Of a DNA stretch of 12,775 bases, positions 5,629 to 12,355 are shown one piece after another. Position 1 is the stretch's first letter. Every line of letters begins with the position of its first letter. The notes below the pieces were generated by a model. The model searched no databases. It saw nothing but the letters and a program-made list of their open reading frames with translations, and was not told the DNA's origin. The stretch covers positions 1 to 12,775 of the forward strand of contig JAUPKO010000214.1 in NCBI GenBank assembly GCA_030837395.1. Reading direction: 5' to 3'. This stretch comes from Actinomycetota bacterium (lineage in GTDB: Bacteria; Actinomycetota; Actinomycetes; S36-B12; UBA10799). Position numbers and translations under genes: made by a program.

Positions 5629-6906
5629 GTGGCTGCTGACGACGCGCAAGATCAGGTGCCCGCCGCCGACAACGAGTCGGCAGCGGACGGTGAGCGGGAC
5701 GTGCCTGTTGGGCGGGACGAGGACCATGAGCCGGACGAGGACAACGAGTCGGACGAGGGCGGTCGTCACCTGGGCAACGTGATCGGCGACCGGATCAGCA
5801 GGGTGGTGCGATCGGAGAAGACCGCCGGGGTGGTGGCCTCACTGGAGGATTCGGTCTGGCGCTTTCGGCGCGAGCGCAAGGTGGGCAAAGGCACCTTGCG
5901 CGCGACCTATGCCATCGGCTACCGCGGTTTCGTGGCCGACGGGCACGCCTACGCCAAGGTGAGGATCACCGAGGAACCCGTGGTGCCGCAGCAGGCGGAA
6001 GTGCTCACCGACCCCGAGGTGCTGCGCACCAACCTGCGGCGATTTGCCGCGCTGTCGTTCCCTGGCGTCAAGGTGCGCCTCGACTTGGGTTCGGCCTGCG
6101 ACAGGTTGGAGACCGACCGGCACGGGTACGCCAGCGGCAATCTGTCGGTGGGTGAGTTGGTGCCCGGTTGGCACGACTACACCGTCACCACCGAGCCGGT
6201 GGACCCTGACGAGGAGCCGGCGACAGCACGCGGCCGGGTGCTGGTGCCGGACCCGTCCGCGCGGGTTTGGGTGATCTCCGACATCGACGACACGATCTTG
6301 CAGACCGGCTTGGCCGAAGGCTTGACCGCGGTCAAGAACACGTTGTTCGGGCAGGCCAGGACCCGCCGGGCGGTGCCTGGGATGGCCACGTTGTACCGTG
6401 CGATCGAGGGGGGCATCCCCGGCGACGGCCGGTCGGCGTTCTTCTACCTGTCGACTGGGCCGTGGAGCCTGTATTCGCTGCTGGCCGAGTTCATGAAGGT
6501 GCGGGGCTTCCCGTCGGGACCGATGTTCCTGACGGACTGGGGGCCGCAGGAACGCTACATCACCCGCAGCGGCACGCAGCACAAGCAGCAGTCGCTGCGT
6601 CGGCTGGCACATCTGTTCCCCGAGGCAAAGTTCGTGCTGATCGGTGACTCCGGGCAGCGTGATCCCTACACCTACGCCGAATTCGCGCGTGATCACCCCG
6701 AGTCGGTGGCGGCAATCGTCATCGTGGACGTCGGCCTGGCAGAGCAGGCCGAAGAGGTGAAGGCGCATTCGGACTTGGCTGTGGCCGACGGCCTGCCCTT
6801 CTTCTTCGTCGCCGACGCCCGTGAGGCCGCGGTCCGGCTCGCTGAACTCGGCATCATCACGGAGGCCTCGATCGATGCCGTGAGCGCCGCCTACGAACGC
6901 TCCTGA
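5629..6906 (+). CDS. App1-family phosphatidate phosphatase (DUF2183)
   Basis: A 425-residue protein ending in an App1 catalytic domain, a HAD-like phosphatase module. The nucleophile motif D-I-D-D-T (218-222, in WVISDIDDTILQTG) is clear. FYLSTGPWSLYSLLAEFM supplies the following HAD motif, and KFVLIGDSGQRDPYTYAEFA is the G-D-S-G-Q-x-D signature near the C-terminus. In yeast the family namesake removes phosphate from phosphatidic acid; the bacterial substrate is assumed by analogy. Residues about 75-205 form an N-terminal beta-rich domain common in bacterial members. The first 45 residues are highly acidic (18 Asp/Glu) and look disordered. I choose GTG 5629 over GTG 5590 because the upstream codons do not look protein-like and the later start has leaderless-type spacing. 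No signal peptide or membrane span. The gene is divergent from the esterase and convergent with the FUSC gene (30 bp apart). Confidence 0.85.
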   Translation: MAADDAQDQVPAADNESAADGERDVPVGRDEDHEPDEDNESDEGGRHLGNVIGDRISRVVRSEKTAGVVASLEDSVWRFRRERKVGKGTLRATYAIGYRGFVADGHAYAKVRITEEPVVPQQAEVLTDPEVLRTNLRRFAALSFPGVKVRLDLGSACDRLETDRHGYASGNLSVGELVPGWHDYTVTTEPVDPDEEPATARGRVLVPDPSARVWVISDIDDTILQTGLAEGLTAVKNTLFGQARTRRAVPGMATLYRAIEGGIPGDGRSAFFYLSTGPWSLYSLLAEFMKVRGFPSGPMFLTDWGPQERYITRSGTQHKQQSLRRLAHLFPEAKFVLIGDSGQRDPYTYAEFARDHPESVAAIVIVDVGLAEQAEEVKAHSDLAVADGLPFFFVADAREAAVRLAELGIITEASIDAVSAAYERS

Positions 6907-6936
6907 GGAGCCCTCTCAGCGATTCGGTCACCGGCG

Positions 6937-8448
6937 TCAAGGGTAGGCCCGGATCGGCATGACGCTGGCATAGGCGCATCGCAGGGCTGCGTCCTGCAGC
7001 GACGACGCCTGTGCGCCGCCGGGTCCGGGCAAAGGCACGGGCATCACCGGAGGCTCCTGCTCCAGGCTGAGCGCGGAACAGGCGGCGCCGGTGCTGCGCA
7101 GTGCCCCCGCTAGGGCGAGAAGTTCGGAGGACGCGAACTCGCCCTCGCGCCAGCCGACATGGATCAGGGCACGCAGGGCGCTGGCCGAGGTGATCGTCCG
7201 ATCAAGATCGACCAGAATCTGCGCAGGGGGCCTGGGCTGCTCGGCAAGCCGGTCCCGGGCATGCCTCAGGTCGGCCTCCGCTGCTGCGGCCTTGTCGTAG
7301 TTGCCCTCCCGCACCGGTTGCGGACCGTACTCCATGACGAAGGCCGCCCGTTCGAGGTAGCGCGCCTCGGCATGAAGCAACCGGGCGATGCGCTCGGGCA
7401 GCAGGCGCTCCTCTCGTGGCGGCCACAGGAGCAATGTTGCGGCGACCGCGAGCAGGGCCCCGAGAATGTTGTTCACGAGGCGCTCGGCTACATCCACCCA
7501 GGTCAGCGTCTCGGCCAAACTGATGAGCAGCAGCATCACCGGAGTGGCGAAGATCGGCCAGAAGCCGTAGTTGTATTGCCGCAGCGGCCGCGCGACGCCG
7601 CCCAGAACGGCGATGAGTAGGCAGACAAGCAGCGGGCTGAGTTGCTGGACGGGCACGATCAACACCGCGGTGAGGACGCACCCCGCCAGCACCCCGATGA
7701 GGCGCTTGGTGACTCGACCCTTCGTCTGACCCCAACTCGGGCGCAGAGTCGTCACGATTCCCATCAGCGCCCACGTGGCGTGCGGCAGCGCGATCATGTG
7801 CAGCAGGAGGAGGGCCACCACGACGGTCGTGCACAACCGCAGGCCGTAGAGGAGCTTCGGATTGCGCTCGCGGAACGCTCGACGCAGGCTGCTGCGGTAC
7901 TGCTCCGCCCGGGAGCGCACCGGCTCCCGGGGCGGCGCCGGTGGCTCCGGGGCGAAGGGTCCGCCGAAGAAGGGAATCATCAGCAGGGTCGCAGCCCACA
8001 GGCAACCGACGGCGCACAGGGCCAGGTGCAGGCCTGGCGCAACCGTGGGCTGTGGGCTCGTCGACACCATCATGAGGATCAGGGGCGTTACGGCCACCCC
8101 GGGCAGGGGGGCGAGCAGCGACATCGTCGCTGCTGCAGCGACGGTTGCCCAGAGGTTGCCCGCGACCATGAGTCCAAGCGCTGCCGCGGCAGTCAGCATC
8201 ACTGCGCGCCAGCCGAACTGCCGTATTCGGGCGGAGCGTCCGGGCTTGGGCACCGCGACCGCGGTTAGCCACGCCGACAGCGCCGCGATGAACCCGGCCG
8301 CCTCGTGCCCCGCGAGGACTCCCGCGACCAGGGGGACACCGATGACCAACGCCGCGCCGGCCCCGAGGTGCCAGTCGTACCGCGCCGAGGCGTCCTTGGA
8401 CAGGTACGTCTGCCAGATGTCGATCATCCAGTCGCGCAGCGTGTCCAC
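6937..8448 (-). CDS. FUSC-family inner membrane protein
   Basis: A 503-residue membrane protein with two hydrophobic blocks, about residues 28-160 and 203-342, each with roughly six spans, separated by a charged linker (165-200) and followed by a cytoplasmic helical tail (343-503). The second block begins LLYGLRLCTTVVVALLLLHM and continues through G-R-V-T-K-R-L-I-G-V-L-A-G, the pattern of FUSC/FUSC_2 (YccS/aromatic-acid-exporter-like) proteins. Members are proposed to export aromatic or other organic acids, and no substrate can be named here. The reading frame is open far upstream, but only as antisense to the neighbouring genes. I place the start at GTG 8448 because TAGCGT lies exactly 7 bases before it and the protein-like sequence begins there. 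ATG 8427 (MIDIW) is an alternative. It is divergent from the isochorismatase-like gene, with overlapping -10 boxes. Confidence 0.8.
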   Translation of the reverse strand: MDTLRDWMIDIWQTYLSKDASARYDWHLGAGAALVIGVPLVAGVLAGHEAAGFIAALSAWLTAVAVPKPGRSARIRQFGWRAVMLTAAAALGLMVAGNLWATVAAAATMSLLAPLPGVAVTPLILMMVSTSPQPTVAPGLHLALCAVGCLWAATLLMIPFFGGPFAPEPPAPPREPVRSRAEQYRSSLRRAFRERNPKLLYGLRLCTTVVVALLLLHMIALPHATWALMGIVTTLRPSWGQTKGRVTKRLIGVLAGCVLTAVLIVPVQQLSPLLVCLLIAVLGGVARPLRQYNYGFWPIFATPVMLLLISLAETLTWVDVAERLVNNILGALLAVAATLLLWPPREERLLPERIARLLHAEARYLERAAFVMEYGPQPVREGNYDKAAAAEADLRHARDRLAEQPRPPAQILVDLDRTITSASALRALIHVGWREGEFASSELLALAGALRSTGAACSALSLEQEPPVMPVPLPGPGGAQASSLQDAALRCAYASVMPIRAYP

Positions 8449-8455
8449 CTGACGC

Positions 8456-8461
8456 ACGCTA
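8456..8461 (-). promoter_or_regulatory. -10 box of the FUSC gene (leaderless geometry)
   Basis: TAGCGT on the minus strand matches TANNNT and is 7 bases before GTG 8448, placing transcription start at the start codon. It shares two bases with the opposing TAGTGT box at 8460-8465. Confidence 0.5.
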
Positions 8462-8465
8462 GTGT
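8460..8465 (+). promoter_or_regulatory. -10 box of the isochorismatase-like gene
   Basis: TAGTGT matches TANNNT and would start a transcript near 8472, giving about 30 bases of leader containing the ribosome binding site GAGAGGG (8490-8496). It overlaps the opposing FUSC-gene box, so the two promoters probably cannot be used at once. Confidence 0.42.
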
Positions 8466-8503
8466 CACGCTCCTGGTGTCCGGCGATCTGAGAGGGCAAT
8501 CGC

Positions 8504-9082
8504 GTGTCCAACGACCTGCTCGACGAGGCCTGCGCCTTGGTCCTGATCGACCTGCAGGCTGGCATCCTGGCGCTGCCGACCTTCACCCCTTCGGCGGTGA
8601 TCGTCGATCGGGCCGCCCGCCTCGCCGACGCCTTCCGTTCGACCGGCCGGCCGGTCGTGCTGGTGCACGTCGCCTGGTCCGTCGACGGCGGGGATCTGCC
8701 GCCGCTGCGAGTCAACCGGCCCGGCTCCCAGGTGGCCCCGCCGCCGGAGTTCTCAGTCTTGGCCCCGCAACTCGGGCCCGTCGCCGGTGACATCGTCATC
8801 ACCAAACGGCAGTGGGGTGCCTTCACCGGCACCGAACTCGACCTGCAGTTGCGCCGCCGAGGGGTGACGCAGATCGTGCTCGCCGGCATCTCCACGAGCG
8901 CGGGGGTGGAGTCGACCGCTCGCGCCGCCTGGGAGAACGGATATGGACTGCTCGTCGTCGAGGATGCTTGCACCGACGTCGATGCCGCGTCCCACACCCA
9001 CTCGATGACCAAGATCTTCCCGCGGCTCGGGTACGTTGTGACCACCGAAGAGGTGCTGAACGCCGCCGACCAACGCTCCTGA
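8504..9082 (+). CDS. Isochorismatase-like hydrolase lacking the catalytic cysteine
   Basis: A 192-residue cysteine-hydrolase-fold protein (isochorismatase/nicotinamidase superfamily). The first strand L-V-L-I-D-L-Q-A-G places the catalytic Asp at D16, and the catalytic Lys is K101 in ITKRQWGAF. The third triad residue, normally Cys in a T-N-x-C-V-E-x-T-A-R stretch, is replaced: here the sequence is T-S-A-G-V-E-S-T-A-R with G134 at that place. The preceding G-I-S-T and following E-S-T-A-R-A-A-W-E are well kept. From memory, a subfamily with this T-S-x-G-V-E pattern exists, so this is probably a stable variant rather than decay. It cannot use the usual Cys-thioester chemistry, and its role is unknown. 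GTG 8504 has GAGAGGG 7 bases upstream. The gene is divergent from the FUSC membrane gene and shares its promoter region. Cytoplasmic. Confidence 0.85.
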   Translation: MSNDLLDEACALVLIDLQAGILALPTFTPSAVIVDRAARLADAFRSTGRPVVLVHVAWSVDGGDLPPLRVNRPGSQVAPPPEFSVLAPQLGPVAGDIVITKRQWGAFTGTELDLQLRRRGVTQIVLAGISTSAGVESTARAAWENGYGLLVVEDACTDVDAASHTHSMTKIFPRLGYVVTTEEVLNAADQRS

Positions 9083-9114
9083 CGCACCCGACTGGCGAGG
9101 TCGGGGTCGGCACG

Positions 9115-9120
9115 TAGGGT
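9115..9120 (+). promoter_or_regulatory. -10 box of the M13 peptidase gene (leaderless geometry)
   Basis: TAGGGT lies exactly 7 bases before ATG 9128, and no ribosome binding site is present between them. This spacing is typical of actinobacterial leaderless mRNAs. Confidence 0.5.
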
Positions 9121-9127
9121 GTGGCGC

Positions 9128-11101
9128 ATGACCATTGACACCGCGGTTGAATCCGGCATCGATTTCGGCGGTCGGGACGAGGCCGTCCGACCACAGGACG
9201 ACTTCTTCCGAGCCTGGCACGGCAGCTGGGTCGAAGAGTTCGAGATCCCGGAGGACAAGGCCGAATACGCCGCCTTCACGGCCTTGCACGACGCCGCCCA
9301 GGAGCAGTTGCGCGACATCATCACCGAAAGCGCGGACTCGGACTCCGCCCCTGACACGGTGGCTGGCAAGATCGCCGCGCTGTTCGCTTCCTACATGGAC
9401 ACCGAGCGGCGCGACCGCCTCGGCACCTCGCCGCTGACCGGACCGCTGGCGGAGGTCGAGGCCCTCACCGCCACCGACCAGCTTGCCGAACTCTTCGGCC
9501 GGTGGGACCGTCACGGACTCGGCGCGCCGGTCGGCACCGTGGTCCACCAGGACAACATGGACTCCAGTCGCTACCTGTTGGACCTGCGCCAGTCCGGCCT
9601 GGGCCTGCCGGACCGTGACTACTACCTGGACGAGAAGTTCGCCGAGATTCGCACCGAGTACCGGGCCCACCTGGTGCGGATGTGGGTGCTGGCCGGCTTC
9701 GGCGACGAGGACGCGGCCGGCGACGTCGCCGACCGTGTCCTCGCGCTGGAAGCGGCACTTGCCCAGGCTCACTGGGATAAGGTGCGCAATCGCGATCCGC
9801 AGGCCACCTACAACCTGCTCACCCTCGATGCCCTCGATGCTCTGGCCCCCGGCTTCGACACCGGTGCCTACCTTGCCGCCGTGGGTGTCGCCGACGTGGT
9901 CACGGAGGTCAACGTCGGCCAGCCCGACTTCGTCACCGCCGTGGCCGAGTTGGTGGCGTCGACCCCGCTGGCGGACTGGCAGGACTACCTGCGCTGGCAC
10001 CTGCTCGCGGGCCGGGCGTCGTTGCTCAGCAGCGACCTGGATCAGGCCAACTTCGCGTTCTACGGCACTACCCTGCGCGGCATCCCGGCGCAGCGGCCGC
10101 TGTGGAAGCGCGGCGTCGACCTCGTGCAGGGCGTCATGCCGGAGGCCCTGGGGCAGCTCTACGTCGAGCGGCACTTTCCGCCCGAGAACAAATCCCGCAT
10201 GGTCGAGTTGGTCGACAACCTGCTGGCCGCCTTCGGTGAGGCCATCGACGAGCTCGCATGGATGTCGCCGGCGACCCAGGCCGAGGCGCACGCCAAGCTA
10301 GCCACCTTCCGGGCCAAGATCGGCTACCCGGACAAGTGGCGTGACTACTCCGCCCTGCACGTCTCGGCCGACGACCTCGTGGGAAATGTCCGGCACGCGA
10401 GCGTGTTCGAGCACGACTACGAGATGGCCAAGCTCGGCGGTCCGGTGGACCGGGACGAGTGGTTCATGGCACCACAGACGGTCAACGCCTACTACAACCC
10501 GGAGATGAACGAGATCGTCTTCCCGGCCGCCATCTTGCAGCCGCCGTTCTTCACCATGGCGGCCGACGATGCGGTCAACTACGGCGCCATCGGTGCCGTG
10601 ATCGGCCACGAGATCAGCCACGGTTTCGACGACAAAGGCTGCCAGTACGACGGCGAGGGCAACTTGCGCAACTGGTGGACCGAAGCCGACCATGAGGCGT
10701 TCTCCGAGCGCACCGCCGCCCTAGTCGCGCAGTACGCGCAGTACGACCCGGTGGGTGGTCATCCCGTCAACGGCGAACTCACCCTGGGCGAGAACATCGC
10801 AGACCTCTCAGGTCTGGCGGTCGCCTTGCGGGCCTACCGGCGGTCCCTGGGTGGGGCCGAGGCGCCGGTGATCGATGGGCTCACCGGCGAGCAGCGGTTC
10901 TTCGCCGGTTGGGCGCAGGTGTGGCGCGCCAAGACCCGCCGGGAGGAGCTGATCCGCCGCATCGCCACCGACCCGCACTCCCCGGCAGAGTTCCGCGTCA
11001 CCGGTGTGCTGGTCAACAGCGACGATTTTGTGCAAGCCTTCGACGTGCAGCCCGGCGACGGGATGTGGCGCGACCCGGCGGACCGGGTGCGCATCTGGTA
11101 G
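9128..11101 (+). CDS. M13-family (neprilysin-like) zinc metallopeptidase
   Basis: A 657-residue M13 peptidase of normal family length, resembling PepO and mycobacterial Zmp1. The zinc site is complete: H494-E-I-S-H498 (in GHEISHGFDDKG) and E555 in G-E-N-I-A-D, with D559 four residues on. The substrate-binding N-A-Y-Y-N-P motif begins at N453. The N-terminal domain has the family entry R-P-Q-D-D-F-F-R-A-W-H-G-S-W, and the C-terminus ends VRIW, where family members usually end in an aromatic residue. It cleaves peptides of limited size, cutting on the amino side of hydrophobic residues in known relatives. There is no signal peptide or membrane anchor, so export, if any, would need a non-classical route, as suggested for Zmp1. 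ATG 9128 is chosen over GTG 9119 because of the TAGGGT spacing. A strong hairpin starts at its stop codon. Confidence 0.95.
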   Translation: MTIDTAVESGIDFGGRDEAVRPQDDFFRAWHGSWVEEFEIPEDKAEYAAFTALHDAAQEQLRDIITESADSDSAPDTVAGKIAALFASYMDTERRDRLGTSPLTGPLAEVEALTATDQLAELFGRWDRHGLGAPVGTVVHQDNMDSSRYLLDLRQSGLGLPDRDYYLDEKFAEIRTEYRAHLVRMWVLAGFGDEDAAGDVADRVLALEAALAQAHWDKVRNRDPQATYNLLTLDALDALAPGFDTGAYLAAVGVADVVTEVNVGQPDFVTAVAELVASTPLADWQDYLRWHLLAGRASLLSSDLDQANFAFYGTTLRGIPAQRPLWKRGVDLVQGVMPEALGQLYVERHFPPENKSRMVELVDNLLAAFGEAIDELAWMSPATQAEAHAKLATFRAKIGYPDKWRDYSALHVSADDLVGNVRHASVFEHDYEMAKLGGPVDRDEWFMAPQTVNAYYNPEMNEIVFPAAILQPPFFTMAADDAVNYGAIGAVIGHEISHGFDDKGCQYDGEGNLRNWWTEADHEAFSERTAALVAQYAQYDPVGGHPVNGELTLGENIADLSGLAVALRAYRRSLGGAEAPVIDGLTGEQRFFAGWAQVWRAKTRREELIRRIATDPHSPAEFRVTGVLVNSDDFVQAFDVQPGDGMWRDPADRVRIW

Positions 11102-11125
11102 CCGCCGGTGTCCGACGCCGGCGGC
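11101..11125 (+). terminator. GC-rich hairpin after the M13 peptidase gene
   Basis: A 10-bp stem (GCCGCCGGTG with CGCCGGCGGC, one T-G pair) closes a 5-base loop TCCGA and starts on the last base of the stop codon. No T-tract follows, so it is either an actinobacterial-style terminator without a U-tail or a 3'-end stabilising hairpin. It makes the in-frame GTG 11108 unlikely as the start of the next gene. Confidence 0.5.
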
Positions 11126-11146
11126 CCAACCGAAAGTGAGTGGCCC

Positions 11147-11485
11147 ATGACGTCATCGAAGTGGTCGATCGCCTCCGAGGGTTCGATCTTCAGCATCGGC
11201 TCGGTGGGGTCGGTGTTCAGCATCGGGTCGGTCGGCTCGGCCCTGAGCATCGGCTCGGTGAGCAGCTTCGCTTCCGCCTTCAGCATCGGGTCGGCGGTGT
11301 CGATCGGCTCGATGATGTCGTGGCTGTCGGAGGGGTCGGTCATGAGCGGGCAGAGTCGGGGCGAGGTGATGGATTACGGCACGGCGTCGTCTGGGGCCCA
11401 CACCCGGGCGCTGGCCCTCGGCGGGCTGGCTGCGGCGACGGCTGCCGTGGCGGTGGTGTCGGCTCGGCGGGCGTTCGCGGATTAG
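11147..11485 (+). CDS. Small membrane protein with SIGS repeats
   Basis: A 112-residue protein I cannot assign to a named family. Residues about 12-66 are a Ser/Gly/Ile/Val repeat: S-I-G-S occurs at 16, 25, 34, 46 and 52. The first three copies are exactly 9 residues apart (FSIGSVGSV, FSIGSVGSA, LSIGSVSSF), and the segment closes with S-E-G-S-V-M-S. Small turn residues alternating with branched hydrophobics suggest a beta-solenoid or stacked-strand structure, which is inference. A helix follows (about 87-105, ALALGGLAAATAAVAVVSA) and then R-R, predicting one membrane span with a short positive tail. I recall similar SIGS-type repeat proteins in other actinobacteria, without known function. 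ATG 11147 is preferred to GTG 11108, which lies inside a hairpin; the ribosome binding site is weak. It stands 12 bases before the methyltransferase gene and is probably co-transcribed with it. Confidence 0.62.
   Translation: MTSSKWSIASEGSIFSIGSVGSVFSIGSVGSALSIGSVSSFASAFSIGSAVSIGSMMSWLSEGSVMSGQSRGEVMDYGTASSGAHTRALALGGLAAATAAVAVVSARRAFAD
11189..11269 (+). repeat. Three 27-bp repeat units encoding the SIGS segments
   Basis: Units at 11189-11215, 11216-11242 and 11243-11269 each carry AGCATCGG near the start and a TCGGT core, differing mostly at third codon positions. Two shorter partial units follow at 11279-11299 and 11300-11317. The synonymous drift between copies suggests that the protein repeat is selected. 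Confidence 0.75.
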
Positions 11486-11497
11486 GACCGTCGCCAG

Positions 11498-12283
11498 ATG
11501 ACCAATCCGACGAGTGTCTGGGACCCGGCTCGCTACGGCACCACGGGCGCGTTCGTGCCGGGGCTGGCCTCGGCGATCGTCGAATCGCTCGGCGTGCAAC
11601 CGGGCGAGCGCGTGCTGGATGTCGGGTGCGGTGATGGTGTGCTGACGCAGCAGTTGGCCGCGATGGGGGCGCACGTGGTGGGCATCGATGCCTCCGCCGC
11701 ACTGGCTGCGGTGGCGCGCGGGCGCGGGCTGGACGTACGCGTGGGCGATGCCGCCGCCATGGCGTTCGACGCCGAGTTCGACGCGGTGTTCTCCAACGCT
11801 GCCCTGCATTGGATGCTCGACCCGGACGCGGTGGCCGCGGCCATGTGTCGGGCCCTTCGTCCCGGCGGTCGGTTGGCGGTGGAGTTCGGCGGGTTCGGCA
11901 ATATCGCCGCGATCCGCACCGCGCTGCGCCTGGTGCTGGCCGATCACGGCGTCGCCCACCTGACCGCGGATCAGTTCTACCCCACGGTAGAGGGGTACCT
12001 GGAGGTGCTGGGCAAGGCCGGCTTCATTGAGGCCCACGCGGTGCTGGTGCCGCGCCCGACCTGCCTGGCCGATGGCATGGCGGCTTGGCTGGATACCTTT
12101 CGCGGCGGGCTGTTCGGCGCCCTGGGGCTGGCGGGTCAGGTGCGTGCCCGGGTGGTCGCCGAGACCGTCGAGGCGCTGGCACCGGCCCTGCGTGACGATC
12201 AAGGCCGCTGGTGGGCGGACTACATGCGGATCCGGGCGTGGGCCGTGCGACCGCCGGCCAATGGCGCGAGCGGACGCCCGTGA
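11498..12283 (+). CDS. Class I SAM-dependent methyltransferase
   Basis: A 261-residue methyltransferase of the Methyltransf_11/25 type, with some resemblance to trans-aconitate methyltransferase. Motif I is V-L-D-V-G-C-G-D-G (39-47), the S-adenosylmethionine loop. The acidic ribose-binding residue at the end of strand 2 is D64 (V-V-G-I-D-A-S). F-D-A-V-F-S-N-A-A-L-H-W (near 90-101) is motif IV, and A-L-R-P-G-G-R-L is the usual post-motif strand. The opening VWDPARYGTTGAFVPGLA fits small-molecule methyltransferases of this group. The acceptor is unknown. ATG 11498 has AGGA about 10 bases upstream, overlapping the stop codon of the SIGS-repeat gene, which suggests coupling. Soluble, with no signal peptide. 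The stop is 72 bases before the next gene. Confidence 0.88.
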   Translation: MTNPTSVWDPARYGTTGAFVPGLASAIVESLGVQPGERVLDVGCGDGVLTQQLAAMGAHVVGIDASAALAAVARGRGLDVRVGDAAAMAFDAEFDAVFSNAALHWMLDPDAVAAAMCRALRPGGRLAVEFGGFGNIAAIRTALRLVLADHGVAHLTADQFYPTVEGYLEVLGKAGFIEAHAVLVPRPTCLADGMAAWLDTFRGGLFGALGLAGQVRARVVAETVEALAPALRDDQGRWWADYMRIRAWAVRPPANGASGRP

Positions 12284-12327
12284 CCGTCCCGGCGTTGCTC
12301 ACGAAAGGTCAACCTGTGGCCAGGCGG

Positions 12328-12340
12328 CGGTGCGCCACCG
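12328..12340. promoter_or_regulatory. Inverted repeat next to the mch -10 box
   Basis: CGGTG, a 3-base centre, then CACCG form a perfect 5+5 inverted repeat ending 2 bases before the TATGTT box. Its position in the core promoter would suit a repressor site, but it is short and could be chance in such GC-rich DNA. Confidence 0.22.
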
Positions 12341-12342
12341 GG

Positions 12343-12348
12343 TATGTT
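12343..12348 (+). promoter_or_regulatory. -10 box of mch (leaderless geometry)
   Basis: TATGTT matches TANNNT and lies exactly 7 bases before ATG 12356, with no ribosome binding site between. Transcription would begin at or next to the start codon. Confidence 0.5.
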
Positions 12349-12355
12349 CGCTGTC

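Noticed and set aside
6903..6919. CTGAG ... CTCAG pairing between the App1-like and FUSC genes, as a bidirectional terminator
   Set aside because: Only 5 bp of stem with a 7-base loop, overlapping the App1 stop codon and with no T-tract on either strand; too weak to call.
8449..9369. N-terminal extension of the FUSC reading frame (about 300 codons)
   Set aside because: The extension runs antisense through the isochorismatase-like and M13 genes and is Ser/Arg/Thr-rich without domains; the promoter layout puts the start at 8448.
8753..10291. 512-codon open frame on the minus strand opposite the M13 peptidase gene
   Set aside because: It is the antisense shadow of a complete, motif-rich peptidase gene in high-GC DNA; its translation is low-complexity (V, G, R, H-rich) with no recognisable domain.
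10834..11343. Minus-strand frame with repeated D-P-M-L-K/N-x-E/D-P units opposite the SIGS-repeat gene
   Set aside because: A repeat in one strand always gives a repeat in the other. The plus-strand version has a sensible membrane helix, a start and close spacing to the next gene, and the minus-strand frame runs into the M13 gene.
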